Notes: generated from the letters alone by a model not told the origin. Numbered from the stretch's first letter, positions 7,544 through 16,076 are shown. The stretch: DNA of 64,000 nt from Rhizobium ruizarguesonis (GCF_012349115.1 NZ_PQIG01000133.1:1-64000); one strand, 5' to 3'. A program made the numbers and translations.

Positions 7544-9451
7544 ATGGCAAGAATGAGACGGGCATCTTGGCGCGCGCGCCTGCGCTACCAGTTCGACAAG
7601 AGCATGGCCGCCGGCCCGATCGCCCTGATCGGCTGGCTGGCGGTGATATCGCTGGTCGCCATCATCGCTGCCGGCCTGGTGCTGGCGCTGACTGGCATTG
7701 CGCCTGATGGCGGCGAGCATCTGAGCTTCGTCGAGGGCGCCTGGGAATCGCTGATGCGCACCATGGATGCCGGCACGATGGGCGGCGATATCGGCTGGCC
7801 CTTCCGCGGCGTCTCCCTTGTCGTCACCATATCGGGCATCTTCGTCTTCTCGGCCCTGATCGGCGTGCTGAGTTCCGGCCTCGAGGAAAAGCTGGACGAC
7901 CTGCGCAAGGGCCGCTCGCAGGTGCTCGAAAACGACCATACGATCATCTTCAACTGGTCGCCCTCAATCTTCGACGTCATCTCCGAACTCGTCATTGCCA
8001 ACACCAGCCGGCGCCGCCCGCGCATTGTCATCATGGCCGCCAAGGACAAGGTGGAGATGGAGGACGAGCTTGCCGACAAGATCGAAAATCTCAGGAACAC
8101 CCGTATCATCTGTCGCAGCGGCGATCCGACTGATCTTTACGACATCAACATCGTCAACCCGCACACCTCGCGCTCGATCATCGTGCTGTCGCCGGAAGGC
8201 GACCATGCCGATTCCGAGGTCATCAAGACGGTGCTCGCCCTCGTCAACGATCCCGGTCGCCGCAAGGAGCCCTACCAGATCGCCGCCGAAATCCGCGACA
8301 CCAGGAATGCAGAGGTGGCGCGCATCGTCGGCGGCAAGGAATTGCAACTGGTGCTTGCCGACGACCTGATCTCGCGCATTGTCGCCCATTCCAGCCGCCA
8401 GTCGGGACTGTCTGGCGTCTATTCCGAACTGCTCGATTTCGAAGGCTGCGAGATCTATACGCTCGAGCAGCCCGAACTCTCCGGTAAAAGCTTCGGCGCC
8501 GCCGTGATGATGTACGAGAGCTCGACGCTGATCGGCTTCTGCGACAACGAGGGCGCGGTACATCTCAACCCGCCGGCAAACCGCATCTTCCTGCCCGGCG
8601 AGCGCGCCATCATCATCGCCGAAGACGATGCCGCGATCAAAAGCGCCGCCGCCGAGATGCGTATCGACAAGGAGGCGATCCGGGCTCCAGTGACACGCGA
8701 GACAAAGGCGGAGCGCACGCTGATGCTCGGCTGGAACCGCCGCGGCCCGATCATCGCCCGCGAGCTGTCGCGTTATGTCGCCCCTGGTTCGCAACTCACC
8801 ATCGCCGCCGATACGCCCGATATCGAAGAGGAGGTTCGTGGCCTGACGCTTGCGAGCGACAACATGGCGGTCACCTGCCGCGTCACCGATACCAGCAGCC
8901 GCGCCGAACTCGACGACCTCGATATTCCCGCCTACGACCACGTGCTTGTGCTCGGCTACTCCGACCACATGGCCGCACAGCCCGCCGACACCCGCACGCT
9001 CGTCACCCTTTTGCAGCTACGCCGGATCGCCGAGAAAACCGGCCGCCACATCGGCATCGTCAGCGAGATGATCGACGTGCGCAACCGTGAGCTTGCCGCC
9101 GTCACCCGCGCCGACGATTTCGTCGTCAGCAACAAGCTCGTCAGCCTGATGCTGGCGCAGGCCTCCGAGAACGGCCAGATGGCGGCGATCTTCGACGAAC
9201 TGCTCGACGAGGACGGCTCGGAAATCTACATGCGCCCCGTCACCGACTATGTTTCGATGGACAAGCCGCTGACCTTCTATACGATCTGCCTTGCGGCGCT
9301 GCGCCGCGGCGAGGTCGCGATCGGCTATCAACGGCAGCGGCAGGGAGAAGCCGACGCCCGCAATCTTTCCGGCGTCGTCGTCAATCCCGGGAAATCGGAT
9401 CTTCTGGCCTTTGCCGAGGCCGATCGCCTGATCATCCTCGCCCGCCAGTGA
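7544..9451 (+). CDS. CASTOR/POLLUX/SYM8-type ion channel protein
   Basis: A 635-residue membrane protein resembling the bacterial relatives of plant CASTOR, POLLUX and SYM8. Two N-terminal hydrophobic segments (about residues 22-50 and 85-107) flank a pore-helix-like stretch with the candidate filter AGTMGGD. They are followed by a charged linker and two large cytosolic RCK/TrkA-N-like halves (about 120-370 and 385-630), as in K+ channel gating rings. The second half starts with LMLGWNRRGP, a Rossmann-like nucleotide loop. The start may be ATG 7544 or the in-frame ATG 7553. Likely role is cation homeostasis; ion selectivity is unknown. Confidence 0.82.
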   Translation: MARMRRASWRARLRYQFDKSMAAGPIALIGWLAVISLVAIIAAGLVLALTGIAPDGGEHLSFVEGAWESLMRTMDAGTMGGDIGWPFRGVSLVVTISGIFVFSALIGVLSSGLEEKLDDLRKGRSQVLENDHTIIFNWSPSIFDVISELVIANTSRRRPRIVIMAAKDKVEMEDELADKIENLRNTRIICRSGDPTDLYDINIVNPHTSRSIIVLSPEGDHADSEVIKTVLALVNDPGRRKEPYQIAAEIRDTRNAEVARIVGGKELQLVLADDLISRIVAHSSRQSGLSGVYSELLDFEGCEIYTLEQPELSGKSFGAAVMMYESSTLIGFCDNEGAVHLNPPANRIFLPGERAIIIAEDDAAIKSAAAEMRIDKEAIRAPVTRETKAERTLMLGWNRRGPIIARELSRYVAPGSQLTIAADTPDIEEEVRGLTLASDNMAVTCRVTDTSSRAELDDLDIPAYDHVLVLGYSDHMAAQPADTRTLVTLLQLRRIAEKTGRHIGIVSEMIDVRNRELAAVTRADDFVVSNKLVSLMLAQASENGQMAAIFDELLDEDGSEIYMRPVTDYVSMDKPLTFYTICLAALRRGEVAIGYQRQRQGEADARNLSGVVVNPGKSDLLAFAEADRLIILARQ

Positions 9452-9455
9452 ACCC

Positions 9456-9521
9456 GCGTGTGAAAGTTCACACGCAAGCGAGCGTGGGAGCTCGCGCAAG
9501 CGAGTTCACGCAGGCGTGAAC
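9456..9521. terminator. Two strong hairpins downstream of the channel gene
   Basis: Two perfect inverted repeats follow the stop codon within 70 bases: GCGTGTGAA-N2-TTCACACGC (9456-9475) and GTTCACGC-N2-GCGTGAAC (9504-9521). A weaker GCTCGC/GCGAGT pairing (9490-9505) lies between them. The two share the core TTCACNCGC, so they can also cross-pair. No T-tract follows, so this is a stem-loop transcript end or repeat rather than a classical terminator. Confidence 0.55.
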
Positions 9522-9588
9522 GCGCGGCGATTTGCCATTGCCGGGCTTTGCGCTACGTCACTCACATTTGGATGAGGGAGGAATTTCA

Positions 9589-10647
9589 ATGGAATATCGT
9601 CTGCTCGGCCGTTCCGGCCTGAAGATTTCGACTTTGACCATGGGCACGATGACCTTCGGTGGCGTCGGCTGGGCAAAGACCGTCGGCGACCTCGGCGTTG
9701 CAGAGGCACGCAAGATGATCGACATGTGCATCGATGCCGGCATCAACCTGATCGACACCGCCAACGCCTATTCATCAGGCGAATGCGAAAACATCATCGG
9801 CGATGTGCTCGGCGGCAAGCGGCCGCAGGGCGTGTTGCTCGCCACCAAGGCCCGCTTCAGCATGGGCGACGGCCCGAACGACCAGGGCCTGTCGCGCTAC
9901 CACCTGATCCGCGAATGCGAGGCGAGCCTCAAGCGGCTGAAGACCGATGTCATCGACCTCTACCAGGTGCATGAATGGGACGGCCAGACGCCGCTGGAAG
10001 AGACGATGGAAGCGCTCGACACCCTGATCAGGCAGGGCAAGGTGCGTTACGTCGGCTGCTCGAATTATTCCGGCTGGCACATCATGAAGGCGCTCGGCAT
10101 CGCCAACGAGCACAGATACCAGCGCTTCGTCAGCCAGCAGATCCACTATACGCTGGAGGCCCGCGACGCCGAATATGAGTTGCTGCCGATCTCGATCGAC
10201 CAGGGCCTCGGCGTGCTGGTCTGGAGCCCGCTCGCCGGCGGCCTGCTCTCCGGCAAGCATCGCCGCAACCAGGCAGCCCCCGAAGGCACGCGCCAGTTCG
10301 CCGGCTGGACCGAACCGCCGATCCGCGATGAGAACCGCCTTTGGAACATCGTCGAGACGTTGGTCGCGATCGGCGAAGAGCGCGGCGTTTCGGCGGCACA
10401 GGTGGCGCTCGCCTGGCTGATCGGCCGCAAGGCCGTGACCTCGGTCATCATCGGCGGCCGCACCGAAGCCCAGTTCCGCGACAACATCGCCGCCGCCGAG
10501 CTGAAACTCACGGACGACGAACGCAAGCGCCTCGACGCGGTCAGCCTGCCGCCGGTGATCTATCCCTATTGGCACCAGCTGAACACGGTTAGCGACAGGC
10601 TTGGTGAAGCCGACCTCGAGCTTTTCGGCCCGCATCTCCAGCAATAG
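9589..10647 (+). CDS. Aldo/keto reductase
   Basis: A 352-residue NADPH-dependent aldo/keto reductase. Seen are the N-terminal LGRSGLKISTLTMGTMTFGG, the catalytic Asp/Tyr segment LIDTANAYSSGECE (Asp about 52, Tyr about 57), the active-site His in DLYQVHEWDG, and the C-terminal coenzyme segment SVIIGGRTEAQFRDN. It belongs to the YajO/Tas-like group that reduces aldehydes and ketones of uncertain physiological identity. The ATG at 9589 follows a good Shine-Dalgarno sequence (GAGGGAGGAA). It stands alone between the hairpins at 9.5 kb and the YukJ-like gene. Confidence 0.9.
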   Translation: MEYRLLGRSGLKISTLTMGTMTFGGVGWAKTVGDLGVAEARKMIDMCIDAGINLIDTANAYSSGECENIIGDVLGGKRPQGVLLATKARFSMGDGPNDQGLSRYHLIRECEASLKRLKTDVIDLYQVHEWDGQTPLEETMEALDTLIRQGKVRYVGCSNYSGWHIMKALGIANEHRYQRFVSQQIHYTLEARDAEYELLPISIDQGLGVLVWSPLAGGLLSGKHRRNQAAPEGTRQFAGWTEPPIRDENRLWNIVETLVAIGEERGVSAAQVALAWLIGRKAVTSVIIGGRTEAQFRDNIAAAELKLTDDERKRLDAVSLPPVIYPYWHQLNTVSDRLGEADLELFGPHLQQ

Positions 10648-10747
10648 GCGATAGCGGATCCGGCATTGCACGGCGAAGACAGGCGTCACAAAAGATGCAC
10701 TTTCGCCGTGTTATCGTCAAACCCCGCCACCCGCCGCGAGGTTCTCC

Positions 10748-11791
10748 ATGCTGAAGAATTACAAGGTCCTGAAGGGTACGGCGAGCGCCCTTGCCCTCGA
10801 CGACGACAATGATCCCCATATCGAAATCCGCATCGAGGCGAATGGCGTCAGCTACCGCATCGCGCTCAACGTCCGCTCCAAGGAATCGCCGCACGACCTG
10901 CTCTACGCCGATATCGTCGATTTCAAGCATCCGGCGCTGACGGAGGCGCTCGAAGCTCTGCCGATGGGCCTGACCGACATCCGCAAGGACCGTCCGGAGC
11001 TCGCAATCGATTATGTCCGCGGCGGGTTGATCGAGCGCGAAGACATGAATGTCGCGCCCTTCCAGCTCTCCGGGCCGAAGAATGACCTGCGTGACTTCAT
11101 CGAGCCGATCGTCCAGGAAGGCATTGCCGATTCCGACGTGCATTTCTACGCCTTCGGCGAGGCCTGGGGGGCCGAGAACAACAAGCCCGACCAATATTTT
11201 CGTTTCGAGCCGGGCAACGGCATTCACGACATCCACATGAACCAAGGCGACGGCGGCAGCTTCAAGGCCACCAACGGGCCGAACCAGGACGGCGCCCTGC
11301 TCGTCCATTTCAACGATACCGACGAATGGGCGGCGATCTTTCTCTGCTTCCAGTCGCAGAACTGGAACACCGATGCGGCGACCGGCCATCCGGTTTCCGA
11401 CAGTCGCGGCGGCCAGGGCCGCGGCGAAGGCACACGCCGGCCGCAGCCGATCGTCGCCTCGTCGCTGCGCATCGTCGCCGCGCTGATCAACCCGGTGAAC
11501 GGTGAAGGCGGCACCGAGGCCGAAACGGTGACGATCATCAACCGCTCCGACATGGAGGCATCGCTCGACGGCTGGAAGCTGGAGGACGAAAACGGCAGGA
11601 CCCATACGCTGTCGGGATCGCTGAGCGCAGGCGAGCTGCGCACCATAGCGCTCGATGCCGCAGTCGGCGGCCCGCAGCTTGCCAACAGGGGCGGCGACAT
11701 CATCCTTCGCAACGCCGACGGCGCCGTGGCCGACCGGGTCGGCTACGGCAAGAGCGAGACGGCGAACGAAGGCTGGACGACGATCTTCTGA
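10748..11791 (+). CDS. YukJ-like DUF2278 protein with lamin-tail domain
   Basis: A 347-residue protein with two parts. Residues 1-225 match the DUF2278/YukJ pattern (MLKNYKVLKG opening, HIEIRIEANG, FRFEPGNGIHDIHMNQGD). Residues about 238-345 look like a lamin-tail (immunoglobulin-like) domain: SLRIVAALINPVN, TVTIINRSD, LDGWKLEDENG and a closing beta-strand. Between them is a Gly/Arg-rich linker. Both domains are of unknown bacterial function; lamin-tail domains often accompany secreted nucleases or surface proteins, but no signal peptide is seen here. Nearest neighbours give no functional hint. Confidence 0.8.
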   Translation: MLKNYKVLKGTASALALDDDNDPHIEIRIEANGVSYRIALNVRSKESPHDLLYADIVDFKHPALTEALEALPMGLTDIRKDRPELAIDYVRGGLIEREDMNVAPFQLSGPKNDLRDFIEPIVQEGIADSDVHFYAFGEAWGAENNKPDQYFRFEPGNGIHDIHMNQGDGGSFKATNGPNQDGALLVHFNDTDEWAAIFLCFQSQNWNTDAATGHPVSDSRGGQGRGEGTRRPQPIVASSLRIVAALINPVNGEGGTEAETVTIINRSDMEASLDGWKLEDENGRTHTLSGSLSAGELRTIALDAAVGGPQLANRGGDIILRNADGAVADRVGYGKSETANEGWTTIF

Positions 11792-11820
11792 TCGGCGCCC
11801 TGCCCTTGATCCGTCAGCCG

Positions 11821-11840
11821 GGCGGCTGGAATCAGCCGCC
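11821..11840. terminator. Hairpin between convergent genes
   Basis: GGCGGCTG-N4-CAGCCGCC, a perfect 8-bp stem, sits between the stops of the YukJ-like gene and the aminotransferase gene and includes the latter's stop codon. No T-tract on either strand. Candidate bidirectional transcript end. Confidence 0.45.
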
Positions 11841-13052
11841 GATTTCGGCCGAGATCAGCGCGCTCAGGCGGCCAATGCCGTCCTCGATCATCTGCTCGTT
11901 GGCGCAGGAGAAGCTGACGCGGAAGGTGTTGGCGCCCGAACCATCGGCGAAGAACGCCTTGCCGGGCACGAAGGCGACCTTGGCGGTTTCGAGCGATTTC
12001 GCCAGCAGCTTGGCGCCGTCCATGCCCTCCGGCAGCGTGATCCAGATGAACATGCCGCCTTCCGGCTTCGTCCAACTGGTGCCTTCCGGCATGTATTTCT
12101 CAAGTGCGGCCAGCATGCAGTCGCGGCGTTGGCTGTAGGCGGCCTTGATCCTGGCGACCTGCGCATCGAACCCGCGCTCGGCGACATCTGATATCGCCAT
12201 CTGGTTGATCGTCGAAGAATGCAGGTCGGCCGCCTGCTTCATCAGCACCAGCTTGCGGATGACGGGCGCGTTGGCGACGATGAAGCCGACGCGAAGACCG
12301 GGTGCCAGCGTCTTCGAGAAGCTGCCGCAATAGATCGTGCGCGTATCGTTGATATGGCCCTTCTCGGCGATCTCGAGCGCCAGGATCGGCGGGAGCGGAT
12401 CGCCGTCGTAACGCAGCGACTGGTAGGCCGCATCCTCGATGACGGCGATGTCGAGATCTTCTGCCAGTGCCAGGACCTTTTTGCGGCCGTCGAGATCGAC
12501 GGTCTCGCCGGTCGGGTTGGAGAAGTCGGCGGAAAGATAGGCGAACTTCACCTTGCCGCCGGCAGCGGAAGCGGCCGCACGGTAGGATTCGGGCGTCCGG
12601 TTGCCGTTCGGCGTCAGCTGATCGTAGGCTGGTTCATAGGCATTGAAGGCCTGCAGCGCGCCGAGATAGGTCGGCCATGTCACGAGTGCGGTGTCATCAG
12701 GCGACAGGAAGAGCTTGCCGAGATAGTCGAGGCCCTGCTGCGAACCGGACACGATGAAGACATTGTCGAGCTCGCAAGGGATGCCGAGAGCCGCCATCTG
12801 CCCGACCAGCCATTCGCGCAGCGGCTTGTAGCCTTCGCTGACCGAATATTGCAGCGCCGAATTGACGGCGGCGCCGTCGAAGATATCGGCATAGGCCTGC
12901 TTGAATTCCTGATCCGGAAACAGCGCCGGATCAGGAATGCCGCCGGCAAAGGAGATGATGTCGGGGCGGTCGAGGAGCTTCAGGAGCTCGCGGATTTCGG
13001 ATGCGCGCATGCGCGACGAGCGCGACGCAAACATGGTGTCCCAGTTCAGCAT
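11832..13052 (-). CDS. PLP-dependent class I aminotransferase (2-aminoadipate/LysN-like)
   Basis: A 406-residue fold-type I aminotransferase. Seen are IISFAGGIPDPALFP (residues 34-48), the cofactor-stacking region SGSQQGLDYLGKL, the Asn and Asp that hold PLP (SNPTGETVDL and DIAVIEDAAYQ), the Schiff-base Lys in GSFSKTLAPGLRVGF, and the C-terminal carboxylate-binding Arg (ANTFRVSFS). The family (LysN, aromatic/2-aminoadipate and MocR-related transaminases) uses 2-oxoglutarate-type acceptors; exact donor unknown. A divergent branched-chain aminotransferase-like gene lies 389 bases away, and the upstream region carries a palindrome also found near a LysE exporter gene at 52 kb. Confidence 0.88.
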   Translation of the reverse strand: MLNWDTMFASRSSRMRASEIRELLKLLDRPDIISFAGGIPDPALFPDQEFKQAYADIFDGAAVNSALQYSVSEGYKPLREWLVGQMAALGIPCELDNVFIVSGSQQGLDYLGKLFLSPDDTALVTWPTYLGALQAFNAYEPAYDQLTPNGNRTPESYRAAASAAGGKVKFAYLSADFSNPTGETVDLDGRKKVLALAEDLDIAVIEDAAYQSLRYDGDPLPPILALEIAEKGHINDTRTIYCGSFSKTLAPGLRVGFIVANAPVIRKLVLMKQAADLHSSTINQMAISDVAERGFDAQVARIKAAYSQRRDCMLAALEKYMPEGTSWTKPEGGMFIWITLPEGMDGAKLLAKSLETAKVAFVPGKAFFADGSGANTFRVSFSCANEQMIEDGIGRLSALISAEIGG

Positions 13053-13441
13053 GGGGTTTCCTCATATTTTCTATACCGCCGACAAACCATGCGGGGAAAA
13101 TTATGTCAATAATACTGACCTATTTTCTTGTCATGGTGACAAGTTGGAGATCTTATATCCCAAAGCCCTAGTGCGGGATTGGCGACCGCCTTTCCCGATA
13201 AGGATGAAATTTCCCGAACCAACCGAATGCTTTTCAGTACCGCCGATGTTCGGGATTCACTTGATGTAGGGGCCATCCAATATCGAAGGCGCTCGATCCC
13301 GATTTTGCTGCTCGACGTCAGCCACATCCAGCGATTATTCCGCTGATCAAAGCCGAAACCGGCTGATTCAGACCTTTCCAAGACCAGCTCGACGGCGGTA
13401 GTGTCGCCGCCACTATTCAATTTACTATCAAGGTGCCAGCA
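13053..13441. promoter_or_regulatory. 389-base divergent intergenic region with TTGTCA palindrome
   Basis: No gene is seen here; short open frames lack a ribosome-binding site and family features. The stretch 13100-13145 is AT-rich and contains CTTGTCA-N3-TGACAAG (13127-13143, perfect 7-3-7) and, just left, TGTCAATAATACTGACC, a second imperfect repeat of the same half-site. It probably holds the promoters of the leftward aminotransferase and rightward ilvE-like genes and an operator for an amino-acid-responsive regulator (inference). Confidence 0.5.
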
Positions 13442-14542
13442 ATGACCGTGACGTCGGCCTCTCCTGAAATCAAAATCGAACTCCACAAGTCTCCCGTCTC
13501 CGACGCCGACCGCATTCAGGCACTGGAGACGCCCGGCTTCGGCAAGGTCTTCACGGATCATATGGTCCTGGCACGATGGACTGCCGACAAGGGCTGGCAC
13601 GATGCGAAGGTTACGCCGAGGCGCCCCCTGGAGCTCGATCCAGCGAGCGCCGTGCTGCACTACGCTCAGGAAATCTTCGAGGGCATGAAAGCCTACAAGG
13701 CAGATGATGGCCGGATTCTGCTCTTTCGGCCTGAAGAGAACGCACGCCGCTTTGCGCAGTCGGCGACCCGCATGGCGATGCCTCCTGTGCCCGAAGAACT
13801 CTTCCTGAAGGCGGTCGAAGAACTGGTCCGCGTTGACAAGGACTGGATTCCGTCCGGCGACGCCAGCCTGTACCTTCGCCCCTTCATGTTCGCCAACGAG
13901 GCGTTTCTCGGCGTTCGTCCGGCTCAGGAATATGTCTTCTGCATCATCGCCTCTCCGGTCGGCGCCTACTTCAAGGGCGGCGCGAAGGCCGTCTCCCTTT
14001 GGGTCGAGACCGAATACACCCGTGCAGCCAGCGGCGGTACTGGCGCGGCAAAATGCGGCGGAAACTACGCAGCCAGCCTCGTGGCGCAAGCCGAGGCGTC
14101 GAAGAAGGGTTGCGATCAGGTCGTCTTCCTGGACGCCGCAGAGCATCGCTGGGTCGAAGAACTCGGCGGCATGAACGTCTTCTTCGTGATGAACGATGGA
14201 TCAGTGGTGACCCCGCCCCTTGGCGGCACGATTCTGCCGGGCATCACCCGGGCCTCAGTGATCGTGCTTGCCGAAGAAAGGGGCTTGCGCGTCGAGCAGC
14301 GCCCCTACTCGTTCGCGGAATGGCAAGACGACGCTGCCAGTGGCAGGCTCGTCGAAGCCTTCGCTTGCGGCACGGCCGCGGTCCTCGCCGGCATCGGCCT
14401 GGTTCGACATGCCGGCGGCGAATTTCCAGTCGGAGACGGACAGACCGGCAAATTGACCAGCGAACTGCGCCAGCAGCTCGTCAGTCTGCAGAAGGGCGTA
14501 ACGAACGATGAGCACGGCTGGACGCGCCTCATCCCGGCCTGA
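13442..14542 (+). CDS. ilvE: Branched-chain amino acid aminotransferase (class IV)
   Basis: A 366-residue class IV (D-fold) aminotransferase that would carry out the last reversible step of valine, leucine and isoleucine synthesis with glutamate as amino donor. Seen are FGKVFTDHMVLARW, LHYAQEIFEGMKAYK, RPEENARRF, the Lys-bearing PLP motif TGAAKCGGNYAASL (mid-protein), VEELGGMNVFFV, and TPPLGGTILPGITR. The long N-terminal form matches the eukaryote-like BCAT group used by many alphaproteobacteria. The ATG at 13442 is used; an in-frame GTG lies 9 bases upstream. Confidence 0.9.
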   Translation: MTVTSASPEIKIELHKSPVSDADRIQALETPGFGKVFTDHMVLARWTADKGWHDAKVTPRRPLELDPASAVLHYAQEIFEGMKAYKADDGRILLFRPEENARRFAQSATRMAMPPVPEELFLKAVEELVRVDKDWIPSGDASLYLRPFMFANEAFLGVRPAQEYVFCIIASPVGAYFKGGAKAVSLWVETEYTRAASGGTGAAKCGGNYAASLVAQAEASKKGCDQVVFLDAAEHRWVEELGGMNVFFVMNDGSVVTPPLGGTILPGITRASVIVLAEERGLRVEQRPYSFAEWQDDAASGRLVEAFACGTAAVLAGIGLVRHAGGEFPVGDGQTGKLTSELRQQLVSLQKGVTNDEHGWTRLIPA

Positions 14543-14604
14543 AATCCGGACGTTCCACACGAACGGCGGCGTCAGCACCGACATGGTGGGGGCGCGCGGC
14601 TCTC

Positions 14605-14790
14605 CGCCTCGCCCGCAAAGCCGTCGGGCCGGCGATCTATTCCGCCCTCGCCGCGGCAACTCATAAACTCGCCACCACCGACGCGATCATTTCTGCGACC
14701 GCGGAGCGCCATGATGCCGATATCCTGACTTGCGACGCCATTTCAAGGATCTCGAATGCGCCGTCCACATCGATAAAAAGACTGATCCGC
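14605..14790 (+). pseudogene. VapC-like PIN-domain toxin remnant, frameshifted
   Basis: Conceptual translation from 14605 gives RLARKAVGPAIY, then LATTDAIISATAERHDADILTCDA up to 14739. After a -1 frame change the next frame reads HFKDLECAVHID. Together they match the C-terminal third of a PIN-domain toxin (conserved TDA-x-IAATA then TxDxxF). The first half and a start codon are missing, and a base appears lost at 14739-14740. It is not a functional gene. It lies directly upstream of an intact parDE pair, pointing to an old toxin-antitoxin site. Confidence 0.6.
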
Positions 14791-14903
14791 ATGTGACCCA
14801 AGCCCTCGACGGCGCAGCACAACGCTTCTATCACAAACTGGGAAATGGTAATCTGGCATCTGAAATGGCTGAAAACCGGCGTGGGCGGGCGGCACCGAAT
14901 CCA

Positions 14904-15155
14904 ATGGCGAAAATGACGATCTCGCTTCCGGATAATCTGGCGGAATATGTCGAAAACCGTGTCGCAAGCGGCAGATACAGCAGTGCTGACGCATTCCTGG
15001 CAGAGCTCATTCTGAAGGATCAGCTCCATCACAAACTTGACGACGAAGAACTGCGCAACATCCTGAGACAGGCTGAGGAAAGCGGCCCGAGCGATCGACG
15101 CATTCCCGACATCCTGTCGGAAACGAAGGCGAAGCTGCGTGACAACAACCTATAG
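14904..15155 (+). CDS. parD: ParD-family antitoxin (ribbon-helix-helix)
   Basis: An 83-residue antitoxin. The N-terminal ribbon-helix-helix is seen in MAKMTISLPDNLAEYVENRVASG and YSSADAFLAELI (residues 1-40), which should bind the operon's own promoter; the acidic, Lys-rich C-terminus (residues 45-83) would wrap the toxin. The ATG at 14904 was chosen because the domain begins there; the open frame continues upstream into the VapC remnant but that part is degenerate. The 3' end overlaps parE by 17 bases, typical for coupled toxin-antitoxin genes. Confidence 0.88.
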   Translation: MAKMTISLPDNLAEYVENRVASGRYSSADAFLAELILKDQLHHKLDDEELRNILRQAEESGPSDRRIPDILSETKAKLRDNNL

Positions 15156-15474
15156 GCTGACCCGAACCGCGGACGCCGTGCTATCAGGCATCGACGAATA
15201 TGCTTGCCTCAACTTCGGCGAGGCGCAGGCAGACGCCTATCTTCTCGACTGGGACAGGATTTTCGTGCTTCTTTCCCACGCTCCCTCCATGGGAGAAGAG
15301 TGCGACGAACTCGGCGCTGGCCTTCGCCGCCTCCTCCACATGCGCCACGTCGCCTTCTACCGGGTGACATCGGAAGGGATTGTCGTCATTGACATCATCG
15401 ACGCGGACCGGCTTCCCGAAAGACATCTTCAATCCAACCGACGCCCCCGATCGGCCGAACAGCATGCCTCTTGA
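15139..15474 (+). CDS. parE: ParE-family toxin (RelE/ParE fold)
   Basis: A 111-residue RelE/ParE-superfamily toxin; ParE proteins classically poison DNA gyrase. The fold signature is seen in YRLTRTADAVLSGIDEYA near the N-terminus, the central LRRLLHMRHVAFYRV with the basic patch, and VVIDIIDADRLPERHL near the end. The start is a GTG at 15139 inside parD. The C-terminal tail after ERHL is about 15 residues longer than usual, and its last codons overlap the next gene. All fold elements are intact, so it is likely functional with ParD. Confidence 0.82.
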   Translation: MTTTYRLTRTADAVLSGIDEYACLNFGEAQADAYLLDWDRIFVLLSHAPSMGEECDELGAGLRRLLHMRHVAFYRVTSEGIVVIDIIDADRLPERHLQSNRRPRSAEQHAS

Positions 15475-16051
15475 GCGCACCTCCGCCTTCTATGAGGAAA
15501 ATGCCGAGACATATGCCAACCGGGCGCGCAGCCTGCCGAAGCAGCGGCTCGATGCCTTCCTCGCCGGGCTTGCCCCGGGTGCTGCAATCCTCGAACTCGG
15601 CTGCGGCGGCGGGCAGGACAGCGCCTACATGCTGTCGCAGGGTTTCGAAGTTATGCCGACGGATGGCTCGGCCGAGCTTGCAAGACAGGCCGAAGCGCTG
15701 ATCGGCAGGCCGGTCAGGGTCATGCTGTTCCAAGAGCTCGACGCCGACAGCGCCTTCGACGGAGTCTGGGCGCAGGCAAGCCTACTCCACGTCCCGAGGC
15801 CCGAGCTGCCCGATGTCTTCGCCCGCATCCGGCGCGCCCTAAGGACGGGCGGCATCATTCATGCGACCTTCAAGGCAGGCGATGCGGAAGGCCATGACGG
15901 CTTCGGTCGTTATTACAACTACCCCTCCGCCGAATGGCTGTCGGAGCTTTTGACGAAAGGCGGCTGGCGGAACATCGCCATCAGCGAGAGCGACGGCGGC
16001 GGCTACGACGGCAAGCCAACCCGCTGGCTGACCGTCAGCGCAGAACGGTAA
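15464..16051 (+). CDS. SAM-dependent class I methyltransferase
   Basis: A 195-residue class I methyltransferase. SAM-binding motif I is ILELGCGGGQDS (about residues 43-54), followed by the acidic loop MPTDGS, motif LDADSAFDGVWAQASLLHV, and a post-motif region LRTGGIIHATFKAG. This small methyltransferase form resembles those of the tellurite/ubiE-like families, but the acceptor is unknown. The ATG at 15464 overlaps the end of parE by 11 bases, so it could be read through from the toxin-antitoxin operon. Confidence 0.85.
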   Translation: MPLERTSAFYEENAETYANRARSLPKQRLDAFLAGLAPGAAILELGCGGGQDSAYMLSQGFEVMPTDGSAELARQAEALIGRPVRVMLFQELDADSAFDGVWAQASLLHVPRPELPDVFARIRRALRTGGIIHATFKAGDAEGHDGFGRYYNYPSAEWLSELLTKGGWRNIAISESDGGGYDGKPTRWLTVSAER

Positions 16052-16076
16052 AGGCCGGAGCTTTCGCCCCGGCCTT
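16051..16076. terminator. Hairpin between convergent methyltransferase and ilvC
   Basis: AAGGCCGG pairs perfectly with CCGGCCTT (16051-16058 and 16069-16076) across a 10-base loop, in the 49-base gap between two convergent stops. No long T-tract. Likely bidirectional transcript end. Confidence 0.55.

Noticed and set aside
12937-13269. Small plus-strand frame in the region upstream of the aminotransferase gene
   Set aside because: Overlaps the aminotransferase 5' end, lacks a ribosome-binding site and any family likeness.
14543-14604. Start of an intact VapC gene after ilvE
   Set aside because: No start codon or N-terminal PIN motif (acidic first Asp) can be found in any frame.
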